Assembly: GCF_023074075.1 (NCBI RefSeq)
Contig: NZ_JADPKT010000007.1
Location: 372,001-436,000, forward strand
Length of the DNA: 64,000 bases
DNA from: Bradyrhizobium sp. 138
GTDB lineage: Bacteria > Pseudomonadota > Alphaproteobacteria > Rhizobiales > Xanthobacteraceae
Direction of reading: 5' to 3'
Part shown: positions 9,442-18,707 of the stretch, piece by piece
Numbering within the stretch: position 1 is the first letter of the stretch
Layout: every line of letters starts with the position of its first letter
Translations under genes and position numbers: made by a program
Notes under the pieces: model-generated
Seen by the model: the letters and a program-made list of their open reading frames with translations, nothing else
What the model was told of the DNA's origin: nothing
The model's database searches: none

Positions 9442-9538
9442 GCGAGATTATGTCTTGCGCAGTTGTCGCCGGCCTGGAGCGATTCCAAAACTGATCTAGA
9501 TCAAAGATGAAATCGGCCCGCACCGTCATTCTGCGGTG

Positions 9539-9712
9539 ATGGCCGAGTTGATCGTTTTTCGATGCCCTCAGACGGGCATGAACGTGCAGACGCATCTTGA
9601 GAAGCAGCTGAGACAGGAGGGCCGGAGCTTTGCCTCCTTCACCTGCCCGGCCTGCACGCGTCTGCATTTCATCGACCTCGCCTCCGGCCAACCGATGAGC
9701 CGAGAACGTTGA
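9539..9712 (+). CDS. Very small zinc-ribbon-like protein, 57 aa
   Basis: ATG at 9539 to TGA at 9712. The peptide begins MAELIVFRCPQTGMNVQTHL and has a second site TCPACTRLHFID. The spacing Cys-Pro ... Cys-Pro-Ala-Cys suggests three Cys plus a His as possible zinc ligands, as in small zinc-ribbon proteins. The ribosome site is weak. Reading the frame directly shows a sensible protein with ordered Cys residues, so I think it is real. Function unknown. Confidence 0.6.
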   Translation: MAELIVFRCPQTGMNVQTHLEKQLRQEGRSFASFTCPACTRLHFIDLASGQPMSRER

Positions 9713-9858
9713 CGGTGGCATTGATCTGACGGACGCCATGGCATGACGTCCGCAATACTACGGCCTGGAATTCGATTTACTGGAACGCGATGTTCCGCCA
9801 TTGATGGCCATGCATCGACCTTTCATTTGATTGTCACATTGCGCAGCCGGCCAGACCC

Positions 9859-10827
9859 ATGTTGTTCGACGCCCTCGCTCCATCCTCTGCGCTTCAACTG
9901 ATCGGCTTTGCCGACGTCGATGCGTTTCGGCCGATCGAGACGATGGAGGACGCGAGAAGCATTCCGCTCGATGTTGCGAACTTCGCGGCGACCCGCGCCG
10001 TGGTCTCCCTGCCGGCATGCCGCATCGTTGTGATGAGATCGTTCGCGCGCATCCTCGACACCGCCTATCGAATGCCTGGCGGGATGGTGATCCTGTCGAT
10101 GACCGACGACGTTCAGGCCAGCTTCAAGGGCCTGGATCTCGATGCGCGTTTCTTCATTGCGCTCCGCGGCAACGATGAATGCCATTTCGTCGAGCCTCAG
10201 ACCAACTACTATGCAATGATCATCTTCTCGCCCGGGCTGAGGGACCGGGGCTGGTTCGATCGCGCCGACGATTTGCGGGCCCGTGTCGCGAACCGGCCCG
10301 CCCTGCTCCACACACGGCAACTCCTGCGCGACATCCTGCGCACCGCGTCGGTGCAGCCCTTCCTGTTCGAAACCACCGAGGTGGCCGCCCATCTCCAGGA
10401 AGGTCTGCTTCTTGCACTCGACGATTTGTTTCGGATCGATTCGTTGTCGGATCTAGGCGCCTCGATCCAGGGCGAGCGAGCGATCAAGCTCGTGCAGCGG
10501 ATCGACGACTATGTGGCAGCCCGACCGACCGCACCGATCTACACCGCCGATCTTGCCGCCGAGTTCGGCGTCTCGATCCGGACGCTCGGCGGCGCAGTCA
10601 GCAAGGTGCGTGGCATGAGCCTGCACCAGTACATTCGCCTCAAGAGGCTGTGGGCGACCCGCGGCCGCCTCCTGAGGGGTGGCGGCGCCACCGTCGCCAC
10701 ATGCGCGCGTGCCCAGGGCTTCCATCACATGGGCGAGTTTGCCGCGGCCTACCGCGCGACCTTCCACGAGGCGCCCTCGGACACGTTGGCACGGGGGCGG
10801 CAAAGCCGGGTCCGTCGGGCTGACTGA
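9859..10827 (+). CDS. AraC-family transcriptional regulator
   Basis: A 322-residue protein. The N-terminal 200 or so residues form an effector-binding or dimerisation region of no recognised ligand class. The C-terminal 100 residues carry the two helix-turn-helix units of AraC/XylS regulators: IYTADLAAEFGVSIRTLGGA and then ATVATCARAQGFHHMGEFAA leading to YRATFHEAPS. It has no obvious neighbouring target operon; the next gene on the right is a tRNA on the other strand. Confidence 0.85.
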   Translation: MLFDALAPSSALQLIGFADVDAFRPIETMEDARSIPLDVANFAATRAVVSLPACRIVVMRSFARILDTAYRMPGGMVILSMTDDVQASFKGLDLDARFFIALRGNDECHFVEPQTNYYAMIIFSPGLRDRGWFDRADDLRARVANRPALLHTRQLLRDILRTASVQPFLFETTEVAAHLQEGLLLALDDLFRIDSLSDLGASIQGERAIKLVQRIDDYVAARPTAPIYTADLAAEFGVSIRTLGGAVSKVRGMSLHQYIRLKRLWATRGRLLRGGGATVATCARAQGFHHMGEFAAAYRATFHEAPSDTLARGRQSRVRRAD

Positions 10828-10895
10828 CACAGCAGCCTCGCAACGGATGACCCGGCATCGGCGTCATCTCGGAACATATCTGGAGCGCCAGGGAC

Positions 10896-10972
10896 TGGCG
10901 CGCTCGGAAGGATTCGAACCTCCGACCCTCGGAATCGAAATCCGATGCTCTATCCAGCTGAGCTACGAGCGC
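10896..10972 (-). tRNA. tRNA-Arg (anticodon TCG) with encoded CCA
   Basis: Read on the minus strand, the acceptor stem GCGCTCG (10972-10966) pairs with CGAGCGC (10906-10900), followed by discriminator G and an encoded CCA (10898-10896). The anticodon arm is TCGGA-TTTCGAT-TCCGA, giving anticodon TCG (Arg). The T loop is TTCGAAT. Length 77 with CCA. Confidence 0.95.
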
Positions 10973-11126
10973 CCTGGCCCGGGGGCTACCGGGCCACAAC
11001 CGAGACCTGCCGGGCCTGTTGCTGACGAGCCAGCGCACCGGGCGGGGTACGGATGGGTTCGAATAGCAGAGAGGTTGACCAATAAAAAGCCCTCCTCGCC
11101 TCGATCGAGACGGATCGGGGGTGCTC

Positions 11127-11624
11127 TCACCAGGTCGTGTTGAAGAGACCGAAATGCGGCTGCTGGGCGACCAGCATCATCGGCCGGCCGGCCGGCGGGG
11201 CCGGATGCGCCCTCACGACCTTGCGCTTGGGCTGAGCTTGGGCCTGAGCCTGGGACCTGCCATCGCTCTTCCCGGCTGCTGCGGCGTCGGCCTTCGGCTC
11301 CGGTGTGAACTGGGCGAATGTCTCGCGTACCCGCGCCTTCGCCGACATCTCCGCGAGAGCTGCCGACGTGCTGTCCTGCACCGGCGGCTGTGGCGCAACG
11401 ATAGAGGCTGTCTTCACCGCAGGCGGGACAATCGTGGGCTGGGTGGTGTCGAGCACGACACGCTCGGGCAGATGGCGGTCGGAGCGGATCCGGATCAACG
11501 GCTGATCATTGCTTACAGTGGCGACGACCTGCGCAACCGGCTGCGACGGCAGAACGAAGTCCGCTGCGAATAGCAGTGCGAGCAAAGCTCCACCGACAAA
11601 GACGAAATACCGAAAGATGGGCAT
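11127..11624 (-). CDS. Hypothetical membrane-anchored protein, 165 aa
   Basis: The start at 11624 gives an N-terminal membrane segment (YFVFVGGALLALLFAADFVL) with GGAG upstream; a longer in-frame start at 11687 looks less likely. After the membrane segment comes a low-complexity region rich in Ala, Gln and Pro, with a short QAQAQAQPKRK stretch and a C-terminal HFGLFNTTW. No known domain is recognised. It is probably a periplasmic protein tethered to the inner membrane. Confidence 0.6.
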   Translation of the reverse strand: MPIFRYFVFVGGALLALLFAADFVLPSQPVAQVVATVSNDQPLIRIRSDRHLPERVVLDTTQPTIVPPAVKTASIVAPQPPVQDSTSAALAEMSAKARVRETFAQFTPEPKADAAAAGKSDGRSQAQAQAQPKRKVVRAHPAPPAGRPMMLVAQQPHFGLFNTTW

Positions 11625-11785
11625 TGGCCACACTCCGCCCCCCGCATCCCCGCGTGGGCTCTTCGCCTTCAACAGGCGATTACTCAATTGGTTCCTGGCC
11701 CAGCCATTCGGTTCAAATGGCGACGCGAGGTTTTTTTACCAAGGACTACGGAGGGTAACTTTTCCGCTACCGGAACATGCCATCC

Positions 11786-12358
11786 TTACGCGCGCCGCGC
11801 CGCAACCAGCGAGCATTTTGCCTGATCGGCATTCACGTTGACGACACCAACGGGGATCCGCACAAAGGTCTTGCGGCTCTTCATGCTGACCGGATCTGCC
11901 AGCACGCGGCTGCGATTCGTGAGATGGCTGCCGTCGCGCCGCACGAAGGCGCAGACGATCTCGAGGTCCTTTACGGCATAGTCATTGTCGTTTCGCAGCG
12001 TGAACGTCACCAGGGCTTTTGAGCCAAGGCCGCCGCGGCGCCAGGTCTGCGATGAAATCCTGAGACGACCGAGGTCGGCCATAGCAGGTACCTGAGCTTC
12101 GGAAGCCAGCGGGGCCGATGCTGCCGGATCGCCCGAAGGAGCCGGCTCGACCGCAGCCAGCTCGGACTTCACCTGCTCAGCGCTATTGCCTTTGGAGAGA
12201 GGCAGCAGCATCCAGACGCCGCAGCCGACGATGATGGCGGCCAGCAGCCACAGCAGGCTTCGGCCAAACGATACGCTCGCCATCGTCACGGCCCGCGCCA
12301 GCCGCTCGCCGCTCCCGGCGAAGCGCCCCAATCCGATCCGGTCGAGCCTGGCGTTCAT
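11786..12358 (-). CDS. Hypothetical membrane protein with FxLyD-like C-terminal domain
   Basis: A 190-residue protein with one membrane segment at about residues 32-52 (SLLWLLAAIIVGCGVWMLL), a Pro/Ala-rich linker, and a C-terminal domain starting ALVTFTLRNDNDYAVKDLEI. That pattern resembles the beta-sandwich FxLyD type found in exported bacterial proteins. No strong ribosome site precedes 12358; an in-frame ATG at 12283 just before the membrane segment is an alternative. Function unknown. Confidence 0.6.
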   Translation of the reverse strand: MNARLDRIGLGRFAGSGERLARAVTMASVSFGRSLLWLLAAIIVGCGVWMLLPLSKGNSAEQVKSELAAVEPAPSGDPAASAPLASEAQVPAMADLGRLRISSQTWRRGGLGSKALVTFTLRNDNDYAVKDLEIVCAFVRRDGSHLTNRSRVLADPVSMKSRKTFVRIPVGVVNVNADQAKCSLVAARRA

Positions 12359-12545
12359 GGTTGCATCACCGATGGCGGCTGAAGCACGTTCGACGGCCGA
12401 CTCGCGACGACGGACTCGGCCGCAGCTTAACTCAATCCGGAAGTCGAACTAAGGTTCCCTGCGAATCGGCAAGGACAGTGGCGATCACCGGCCAAGGCCG
12501 CTAACATGCACTGCAACATCGAACGATCGCGTTGGGAGAATTGGA

Positions 12546-12932
12546 ATGCCAGTCGTCGTCACTTGGGATCACGTCCATCTGCGCAGCCCCGATCCAGAGG
12601 CCACGGCGGCCTGGCTGCGGGACATCCTCGGCGGCGAGATCGTGCACGCGCCGGGACGGATCGACGTGAACCTTGGCGGCGCCAGGATCTTCATCGCGCC
12701 GCTCGAGGGCGATAGCGCCGTCAGCCCGCCGCCTCCGCACCCGCATCAGGGCCTCGATCATTTCGGCTTGACGGTGAAGGACATCGATGCCGTCGCGGCT
12801 GAGATCAAGGCCAAGGGCGTCACCTTCACGCGCGAGCCGACCACGATCCGGCCCGGCGTGCGCATCTGCTTCATCCGCGGCCCGGAAGGCATCTCCATCG
12901 AGCTGCTGGAGCGCGACAAGAAATATACCTGA
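12546..12932 (+). CDS. VOC (glyoxalase/dioxygenase-fold) family protein
   Basis: A 128-residue single-domain member of the vicinal oxygen chelate fold. WDHVHLRSPDPEATAAWL at the start and GLDHFGLTVKDID in the middle mark the two beta-alpha-beta-beta-beta halves, with His in each and a late Glu (GISIELLE) as possible metal ligands. GGGAGA lies before the ATG. The family includes isomerases, dioxygenases and resistance proteins, so the substrate cannot be assigned. It is a lone gene. Confidence 0.85.
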   Translation: MPVVVTWDHVHLRSPDPEATAAWLRDILGGEIVHAPGRIDVNLGGARIFIAPLEGDSAVSPPPPHPHQGLDHFGLTVKDIDAVAAEIKAKGVTFTREPTTIRPGVRICFIRGPEGISIELLERDKKYT

Positions 12933-12973
12933 CGCGGCGCGTGCCTCGTCGGACGACATGCCGTCCGATGCGG

Positions 12974-13471
12974 CTAGGTCATGCTGCCGGGCATGAAGCA
13001 GCGGATGGTGACGCCCATGTAGCCGTAGATCGGCCACACCATGGTGCGCCCCACCCGGTTCGGCTCGGAGATCACGGCCTCCTCGGGGACCTCGACCCAG
13101 ACGAGCTCCTGCGGCTGCCCTTCGAGCCCGGAGGCATAGCGCGGGAGGCGAACACGATAGCGCCCGTCCTTGCTGTCCCAGTCGGTATCCGAGAGCGCCG
13201 AACCGTCGGCATCGGAGCAGCACGGCCCCTTGCCGCTGCGCAGGCCGTCGAACCAAGCCTTCAAATCCGGATTGGTGTTGGCGAATTGTCCGCGGTCGCG
13301 CGCATGCCCGAGGGGCGCTGCGAGCGCAATCAAGACCAGCGCTCCTGCCAGTCTCGTCACGCTTCGCCAGCGTGTTGCGCTGCCGGAGCGTCGTCGTTCG
13401 CTTTTGCAATTCGTGGGACGCGCACTGTACAGACGCGGCTCATCGCCGCCGGAATCGATCCAGTTGCTCAT
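12974..13471 (-). CDS. Hypothetical exported protein with CCSDADG motif
   Basis: A 165-residue protein whose hydrophobic segment (LAGALVLIALAAPLGHA) lies at about residues 40-56, followed by a mature part with WFDGLRSGKGPCCSDADG and a C-terminal Cys. Paralogous exported proteins with a CC..DG core are frequent in Bradyrhizobium-like genomes, with unknown role. GGAG lies 8 bases before 13471; a GTG at 13360 nearer the hydrophobic segment is also possible. Confidence 0.6.
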   Translation of the reverse strand: MSNWIDSGGDEPRLYSARPTNCKSERRRSGSATRWRSVTRLAGALVLIALAAPLGHARDRGQFANTNPDLKAWFDGLRSGKGPCCSDADGSALSDTDWDSKDGRYRVRLPRYASGLEGQPQELVWVEVPEEAVISEPNRVGRTMVWPIYGYMGVTIRCFMPGSMT

Positions 13472-13727
13472 CGTCTTGCTCCAGCACCCCGCGGCCAGTG
13501 CAGCAAATGTTATGCATTTCGCAGGCCAACTCTGATTCGCAACGATTGGCCTCGCACCATCATCAGACGGTCATGAGGGCGTCGCGCACAAGCCGGGACA
13601 ACTACGGCTCGCGACGGCAACTCCCGCGGCGGCCGGCAAACTGCCGCGTTGCGCGAGCGGATGCGCTTTGGCATAAAAGCAGGACCGGTTACGCCATTGG
13701 GCGATGGCGGCCGGCCTGCGGGACGTT

Positions 13728-14081
13728 ATGAAGAACGGTCTCTATTCGATTCATGTGACCCTGCTCGATGGTCGAGCCGGCAAGGGCAGCGGCGTCATTC
13801 TTTTTCGTGACGGCAGGATTCTTGGCGGCGATGCCTACCTCTATTACACCGGCAGCTACGTGGTGAAGGACAACAACACCTTCAAAGGCGAGGTGCTGGT
13901 GCAACGGCACACCTCGCCTCGGGGCGACGACAATCCGTTGTTCGGCGGCCCCGCCCCGGTCGGCATCGGCGTCAGTGGCACGTTCACGGAGACGCGCGGG
14001 CAGATGACGGGCACGGCGCTGGTCGGCAAGGCCAGCCAGATTTTCGGCGCGACTCTGCACAAGCTCGCTGACGCCGACTAG
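13728..14081 (+). CDS. GrlR-like regulatory-domain protein
   Basis: A 117-residue protein beginning MKNGLYSIHVTLLDGRAGKG, followed by DGRILGGDAYLYYTGSY and ending ATLHKLADAD. This matches the general pattern of the GrlR family, small lipocalin-like proteins first known as negative regulators of type III secretion in enteropathogens, but widespread in proteobacteria without such systems. The ATG at 13728 fits the family start better than 13704. Its stop is immediately adjacent to the stop of the convergent histidine kinase gene. The actual role here is unknown. Confidence 0.7.
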   Translation: MKNGLYSIHVTLLDGRAGKGSGVILFRDGRILGGDAYLYYTGSYVVKDNNTFKGEVLVQRHTSPRGDDNPLFGGPAPVGIGVSGTFTETRGQMTGTALVGKASQIFGATLHKLADAD

Positions 14082-16769
14082 CTATTCCGCAGCCTGCTCG
14101 AGCGGCGCCGTGCGCGGCAGGATGATCTGGATGCGCGTGCCGCTGCCCGGTTCGGAATCGAGATCGAGCCGTCCGCCGAGCCGGTTGGTGACGATGCTGT
14201 AGACGATGTGCAGGCCGAGGCCGGTGCCGCCCTGGTCGCGCCGTGTCGTGAAGAACGGATCGAAGGCGCGGCGGCGGACGTCGAGCGACATGCCGCAGCC
14301 ATTGTCGGAGAAGATGATCTCGACATTGTCCTTGCCGGACTCCCGCACCTGGATGTCGATGGTCCCCGGCCGGCCGTCCGGGAAGGCGTGCGCCACCGAA
14401 TTGAGAAACAGATTGGTCAGCACCTGGCCGTACGGGCCCGGATAGCTGTTCATGGTCAGATCCGGCTGGCACTCGACATTGAGCGTCAGATTGTGCTTGC
14501 GCAGGCCCGGACGCAGGCTCATCACCACCTGCTCGGTGAGGTCGCCGAGATCGAACGTGCGTTGGTCCGAATAGTTGCGGTCGGCCGCGACCTGCTTGAA
14601 CGACTGGATCAGCTCGGCGGCGCGGTTGAGATTGGAGACGAGCTGCGAGGATGCGTCGCGGCTGGTGCTGAGGAAGTCGTTGAGCGTGGAGCGGCGCAGC
14701 TCACCGCGCTCGACCTCGGCGGTGAACATCGCAGTCTTGCGCTCCAGCGCGGACGCGACCGTGAGGCTGATGCCGACGGGATTGTTGACCTCGTGGGCGA
14801 CGCCAGCGACGAGGCGTCCGAGCGCCGCGAGCTTCTCGGCCTCGATCAGCGAGGCCTGCGTCTCGCGCAGATTGCGCAGCGCGGTCTCGGCGGATTCCTT
14901 GGCCTTGCGCATCTCCTGCTCGCCGCGCTTGCGCTCGCCGATGTCGAGCGCCACCGTGACGATCCGCTCGATCTCGCCCTCGGCATCGAGCAGCGGCAGC
15001 TTGTTGACCAACCACTGCCGCATGTTGCCGGAGGCGTCCTGGTACTCCTCCTCGTAAAAGCCAAGGCCTTTACGGAGCTTGAGCACCCTCTTGTCGCTCT
15101 CGTCGGATTTGGCCGCGCCATAGCGCGACATCAGGTCGGCCGTGGTGCGGCCGAGCGCCTCGCCCGGCTCGATGCCGAAGATGCCGGCCATATAGCGGTT
15201 CATCAGCACGTAGCGCAGATTGCGGTCCTTGACGTTGATCACCGCGGGCACGGTGTCGATGACCTGCTGGAGCAGACGCCGGCCTTCGGCGATGGCTTCT
15301 TCCGCGCGCTTCTGGTCGGTGATGTCGCGCAGCGTGCCTTCGTAGCGGACGATGTTGCCCTGCTCATCCCGCACGCCGGTGGCACTGTCGGAGAGCCACA
15401 GGATGTCGCCACTGCGCTGGCGCACCTGATACTCGAACTCGCGCACCATGCCGTCGCGCGCCATCAGCCGCTGGTATTCGACGCGCGCCTCGGGATGGAC
15501 GTAGATCGTGTGGGCGATGTCGTTGATGCTGTCGATCAGCTGCTGCGGGCTGTCATAGCCCATCATGCGCGCCAGCGCGGGATTGGCGTTGAGCAGATCG
15601 CCGGCCGGCGTCGTCACATAGATGCCGTCGATCGAGCCCTCGAACAGTTTCCGGTAGCTCTCTTCGGCGAGGCGCTGCTCGGTGAGCGCGCGCACCGCCG
15701 CCTCGCGCGCGGTATCGGCCTCCTCCAGCGCTCGGCGGAACACTTCGGCCGCACGCGCGATGTCGCCGATCTCGTTGTCGAGATCGGCTGACGGGATAGA
15801 GGTGTCTTTCTGGCCCGCCGCAAGCGCGCGGATGGAGCGCGCGATCTGGGCGAGCGGACGGACCGTCCTGCGCACCACGAAGCCAGCCGCGAGAATGCCG
15901 ATCAGAACGCCGATGCTGCCGAGCACGATGCTCTGCCATCGCGCTTCCGTCAGCGTACGGGCAAAGTCGCGCGACAGCACGTGGCCGCGCCGGGAGCTGA
16001 CTTCGCGCAGCAATTCGGTGACGCGGCCGATCAGCCGGCCCTCCGTTCCCAGCACCTCGCGGTCGATGTCGGCGATCTGCCGCTCGCGGACGGCCACCGC
16101 CATGATGGCCTCGGCATAATCGTTCACTGCCGACTTCAGCCTGGCATCGCCGATGTTCAGTGCCCGCATGTTCTGCGCGGCCTGTTCCGCCGCGGACGGA
16201 TTGCGCGCGAGCAGCCCGAGCGCGATGCGGCTCTGCTCTTCCGACAGGCGCGAGGCCAGCTCGCGGTCGGCGGCGCCGGAGACGGCCACGTCGAATTGGT
16301 CGCGCAGCGGCGGCAGGCCGGCGAGCAGCTGGGCGCGGCGATCGATCAGGGTCGAGATCCGCTCGAGGCCGGTCCGGTAGGTCGCAAGGCGTTCAGTGAC
16401 CCCGTCGATCATGTCCTGCTGCTCGGGCGCGAGCTCGATGCGGGTCTTTTTCAGGATGTCGCTCAGCGTCGAGGCCGCCTCGCCGACCTGCTGGAACTGG
16501 GTGCCGGCGCCGGGATCGGTGACGAAGTCGCGCGCGGCAAGCCGCAGCTCGTTCATGCGGCGGTCGATGTCCTCTGCGAGGTCGCCGACGCTCTGGAGCC
16601 GCTGCAGCTCGGCAAAGGTCGTATCGATGTGCCGGATCGCGATCACGCTCGCGGTCGAGGTGACGATGATCACCGCCAGCACGAGCAGGAAGCTGCCGAA
16701 GGTGAGCTGGCCGATGGAGAGCGAGAAGGTTCGCTTTTTCTCAGGGGTCGGCGTCGATTCGGCGGACAT
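14082..16769 (-). CDS. Membrane sensor histidine kinase with HAMP and two PAS domains
   Basis: An 895-residue inner-membrane kinase. Membrane segment about 24-45, a long helical periplasmic region to about 278, second membrane segment 280-300, HAMP 300-350, PAS 372-485 and PAS 497-615, then HisKA with GVAHEVNNPVG (phosphoacceptor His 659). The ATPase domain has N box NLFLNSVAHAF, DNGCGM and GGTGLGLHIV. It should phosphorylate a separate response regulator; none is adjacent, so it is an orphan in this window. The signal is unknown. The HEVNNP variant of the H box places it with the HPK4-like group. Confidence 0.9.
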   Translation of the reverse strand: MSAESTPTPEKKRTFSLSIGQLTFGSFLLVLAVIIVTSTASVIAIRHIDTTFAELQRLQSVGDLAEDIDRRMNELRLAARDFVTDPGAGTQFQQVGEAASTLSDILKKTRIELAPEQQDMIDGVTERLATYRTGLERISTLIDRRAQLLAGLPPLRDQFDVAVSGAADRELASRLSEEQSRIALGLLARNPSAAEQAAQNMRALNIGDARLKSAVNDYAEAIMAVAVRERQIADIDREVLGTEGRLIGRVTELLREVSSRRGHVLSRDFARTLTEARWQSIVLGSIGVLIGILAAGFVVRRTVRPLAQIARSIRALAAGQKDTSIPSADLDNEIGDIARAAEVFRRALEEADTAREAAVRALTEQRLAEESYRKLFEGSIDGIYVTTPAGDLLNANPALARMMGYDSPQQLIDSINDIAHTIYVHPEARVEYQRLMARDGMVREFEYQVRQRSGDILWLSDSATGVRDEQGNIVRYEGTLRDITDQKRAEEAIAEGRRLLQQVIDTVPAVINVKDRNLRYVLMNRYMAGIFGIEPGEALGRTTADLMSRYGAAKSDESDKRVLKLRKGLGFYEEEYQDASGNMRQWLVNKLPLLDAEGEIERIVTVALDIGERKRGEQEMRKAKESAETALRNLRETQASLIEAEKLAALGRLVAGVAHEVNNPVGISLTVASALERKTAMFTAEVERGELRRSTLNDFLSTSRDASSQLVSNLNRAAELIQSFKQVAADRNYSDQRTFDLGDLTEQVVMSLRPGLRKHNLTLNVECQPDLTMNSYPGPYGQVLTNLFLNSVAHAFPDGRPGTIDIQVRESGKDNVEIIFSDNGCGMSLDVRRRAFDPFFTTRRDQGGTGLGLHIVYSIVTNRLGGRLDLDSEPGSGTRIQIILPRTAPLEQAAE

Positions 16770-16892
16770 TGGGTGTCTTGGGGGACCGGGCTACTGGAGG
16801 CCCAATATACGACGTATTGCGCCCCGGGGGGAACATGCCTCGCACCCCGCAATATCGTTAATATCGTGCTCCCCGGCCCCTCCTCGCCCGCT

Positions 16893-17806
16893 CTATGACG
16901 CTTTGACGCTGGCCGGCCGGCGAGCCGGGATCGTCATGGCGGCAACGCCAAGGACGACGCAGGCGAGCCCGAGCCAGGCGGTACGGCTCAGGGTCTCGCC
17001 GAGGAAGACTACGCTGATGGCTACCCCGATCGGGACACGCAGATAAGCCTGCGCGGTGGTGCCGACGGAGCCGAGGGTCTGGATCAGGCGGAAATAGATC
17101 GCAAAGGCTGCGGCCGTCGAGAACACGGCGAGCGCGAGCAGCGCCAGCACTGAGCTTTGCGAGGCGACAGCGTCCAGGGCTGCTCGACCAATAGCGAGGC
17201 CGGGATCAGGACGGCGGCCCCGGCCAGCAACGAGCCGGCGGCCGGCGTCATGGGATCGAGGCCTTTGAAGCTGCGGCCGAAGATCGCGGCGCAGGCGTAG
17301 CAGATGGTGGCGGCGACGATCGCCGCCTCCGCGACGAGGCCGCTACCGATGTCGTGGAAGGCGTCGACGCCGACAATCAGCAGGATGCCGGCCATGCCGG
17401 CGACGACGCCGAACAATTTTCGAGGAGTCGTCGCTTCGTGACGGGTCACGATTGCGGTGAGCAGGAAGGTGAAGATCGGGCCGGCCGAGTTGAGGATGGT
17501 GGCGAGCGCGGCATCGACATGGCGCTCGCCCCAGGCGATCAGCGTCCAGGGGATGACGCTGTTGAGCACGGCCTGGAACGCGAAGCGCCGCCAGGTCGCG
17601 GCATCCGTCGGCATGCGGCTGCCGCGCGCGCACATGACGGCCAACAGCAACAGACCTGCGATCGTGGTGCGCACCGCGATCAACGTGATCGGCGGAATGG
17701 TGGCGACACCGAGCTTGATGAAGGTGTAGGAACCGCCCCAGAGCGCTGCGAGCGCGACCAGGAGCGCCAGCTCGACGGCGATGTTGGTGTCCTGCCTGTT
17801 GTCCAT
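16893..17806 (-). pseudogene. EamA/DMT permease interrupted by a frameshift
   Basis: The N-terminal 220 or so residues (start MDNRQDTNIAVELALL at 17806) are a normal EamA permease. At about 17150-17175 the frame changes by -1, and the expected last helices (VLALLALAVFSTAAAFAIYF and the C terminus IPARRPASVKAS) continue in the other frame to 16893. One missing base explains it. Rejoined, the protein would be about 300 residues and complete. It is either a recent pseudogene or a sequence error. Confidence 0.8.
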
Positions 17807-17887
17807 CCGATGCGTTCCCGTCCATTTGCGATGGACGGAACCTAGCGCGATGGCGGCCCTGGATACTTCGCCGGGCGTCGAAGTGTA

Positions 17888-18703
17888 TTAGCCCAGCGCT
17901 CCCACCTCGAACACCTCGCCGTCATAGCCGGCCTCGCGGGGGATGCGGAGCTGGCGACCGGTTTCGGTCTTGGTCATGACCGGCATCACCGTGACGATCG
18001 ACATGCTGCGGGCATGGTCCATCGCGGCCTGCACACTTGGCTGCTTCGCCAGCCGGATCAGATTGCGCGTGGTCGGGAACGGCAGCTTGAAGCGGCCGTT
18101 CTCGCCGCCCTCCACCGCCTCGCGCGGCGAGACCCAGATCGAGTCGGTGGATTCGCGGCCGTCATGGGCGCCGAGCTGATCGGGCGGCGCCGCGGCGAGG
18201 AAGAACCAGGTGTCGAAGCGCTTTGGCATGCCCTCCGGCGTGATCCAATGCGCGTAAGGCAGGAGGGTGTCGAGCGCGAGCTGCAGATCGTTATCGGCGA
18301 GGATATCGAGGAAGCTGACCTTGTGCTCGTTCAGCGCGACGCGGTGCGCGTCGGCGATCTCGCCGGCACGCTTCGCATCGACAGGCAATCCCGTCGCCTT
18401 CGACCGCGCCAGCAGGATGCCGCTTTCCTCAAAGGTCTCGCGGATCGCGGCGATGCGGAAGCCTCGGTCCGATTCGCTGAGACCCTCGCCGCCCGAATAG
18501 AGATCGGAGCGGGCGACGATCTCCTTGTCGCCGGCATCGACGCTGCCGCCGGGAAACACCAGCGCGCCCGAATTGAACTCGATCTGATGATGGCGGACCA
18601 TCATGAAGACTTCGATTTCACCGCGGCCCTTGCCGTCGGCCTGAGATCCGTCGCGCAGCAGCAGGATCGTCGAGGCCGGGCGTGATGCTGATGTCTCGGC
18701 CAT
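17888..18703 (-). CDS. Nudix hydrolase of the NUDT19/RP2p type
   Basis: A 271-residue protein from the ATG at 18703, four bases after the stop of the upstream aldolase gene. The Nudix box is split: GALVFPGGSVD, then about 25 inserted residues, then AAIRETFEESGILL with the metal-binding REXXEE core. An interrupted Nudix box is known from the peroxisomal NUDT19 group, which cleaves CoA and acyl-CoA to 3',5'-ADP and phosphopantetheine products. Its place in an acyl-CoA gene cluster fits such a role, but this is an inference. Confidence 0.75.
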   Translation of the reverse strand: MAETSASRPASTILLLRDGSQADGKGRGEIEVFMMVRHHQIEFNSGALVFPGGSVDAGDKEIVARSDLYSGGEGLSESDRGFRIAAIRETFEESGILLARSKATGLPVDAKRAGEIADAHRVALNEHKVSFLDILADNDLQLALDTLLPYAHWITPEGMPKRFDTWFFLAAAPPDQLGAHDGRESTDSIWVSPREAVEGGENGRFKLPFPTTRNLIRLAKQPSVQAAMDHARSMSIVTVMPVMTKTETGRQLRIPREAGYDGEVFEVGALG

Positions 18704-18707
18704 GCAA

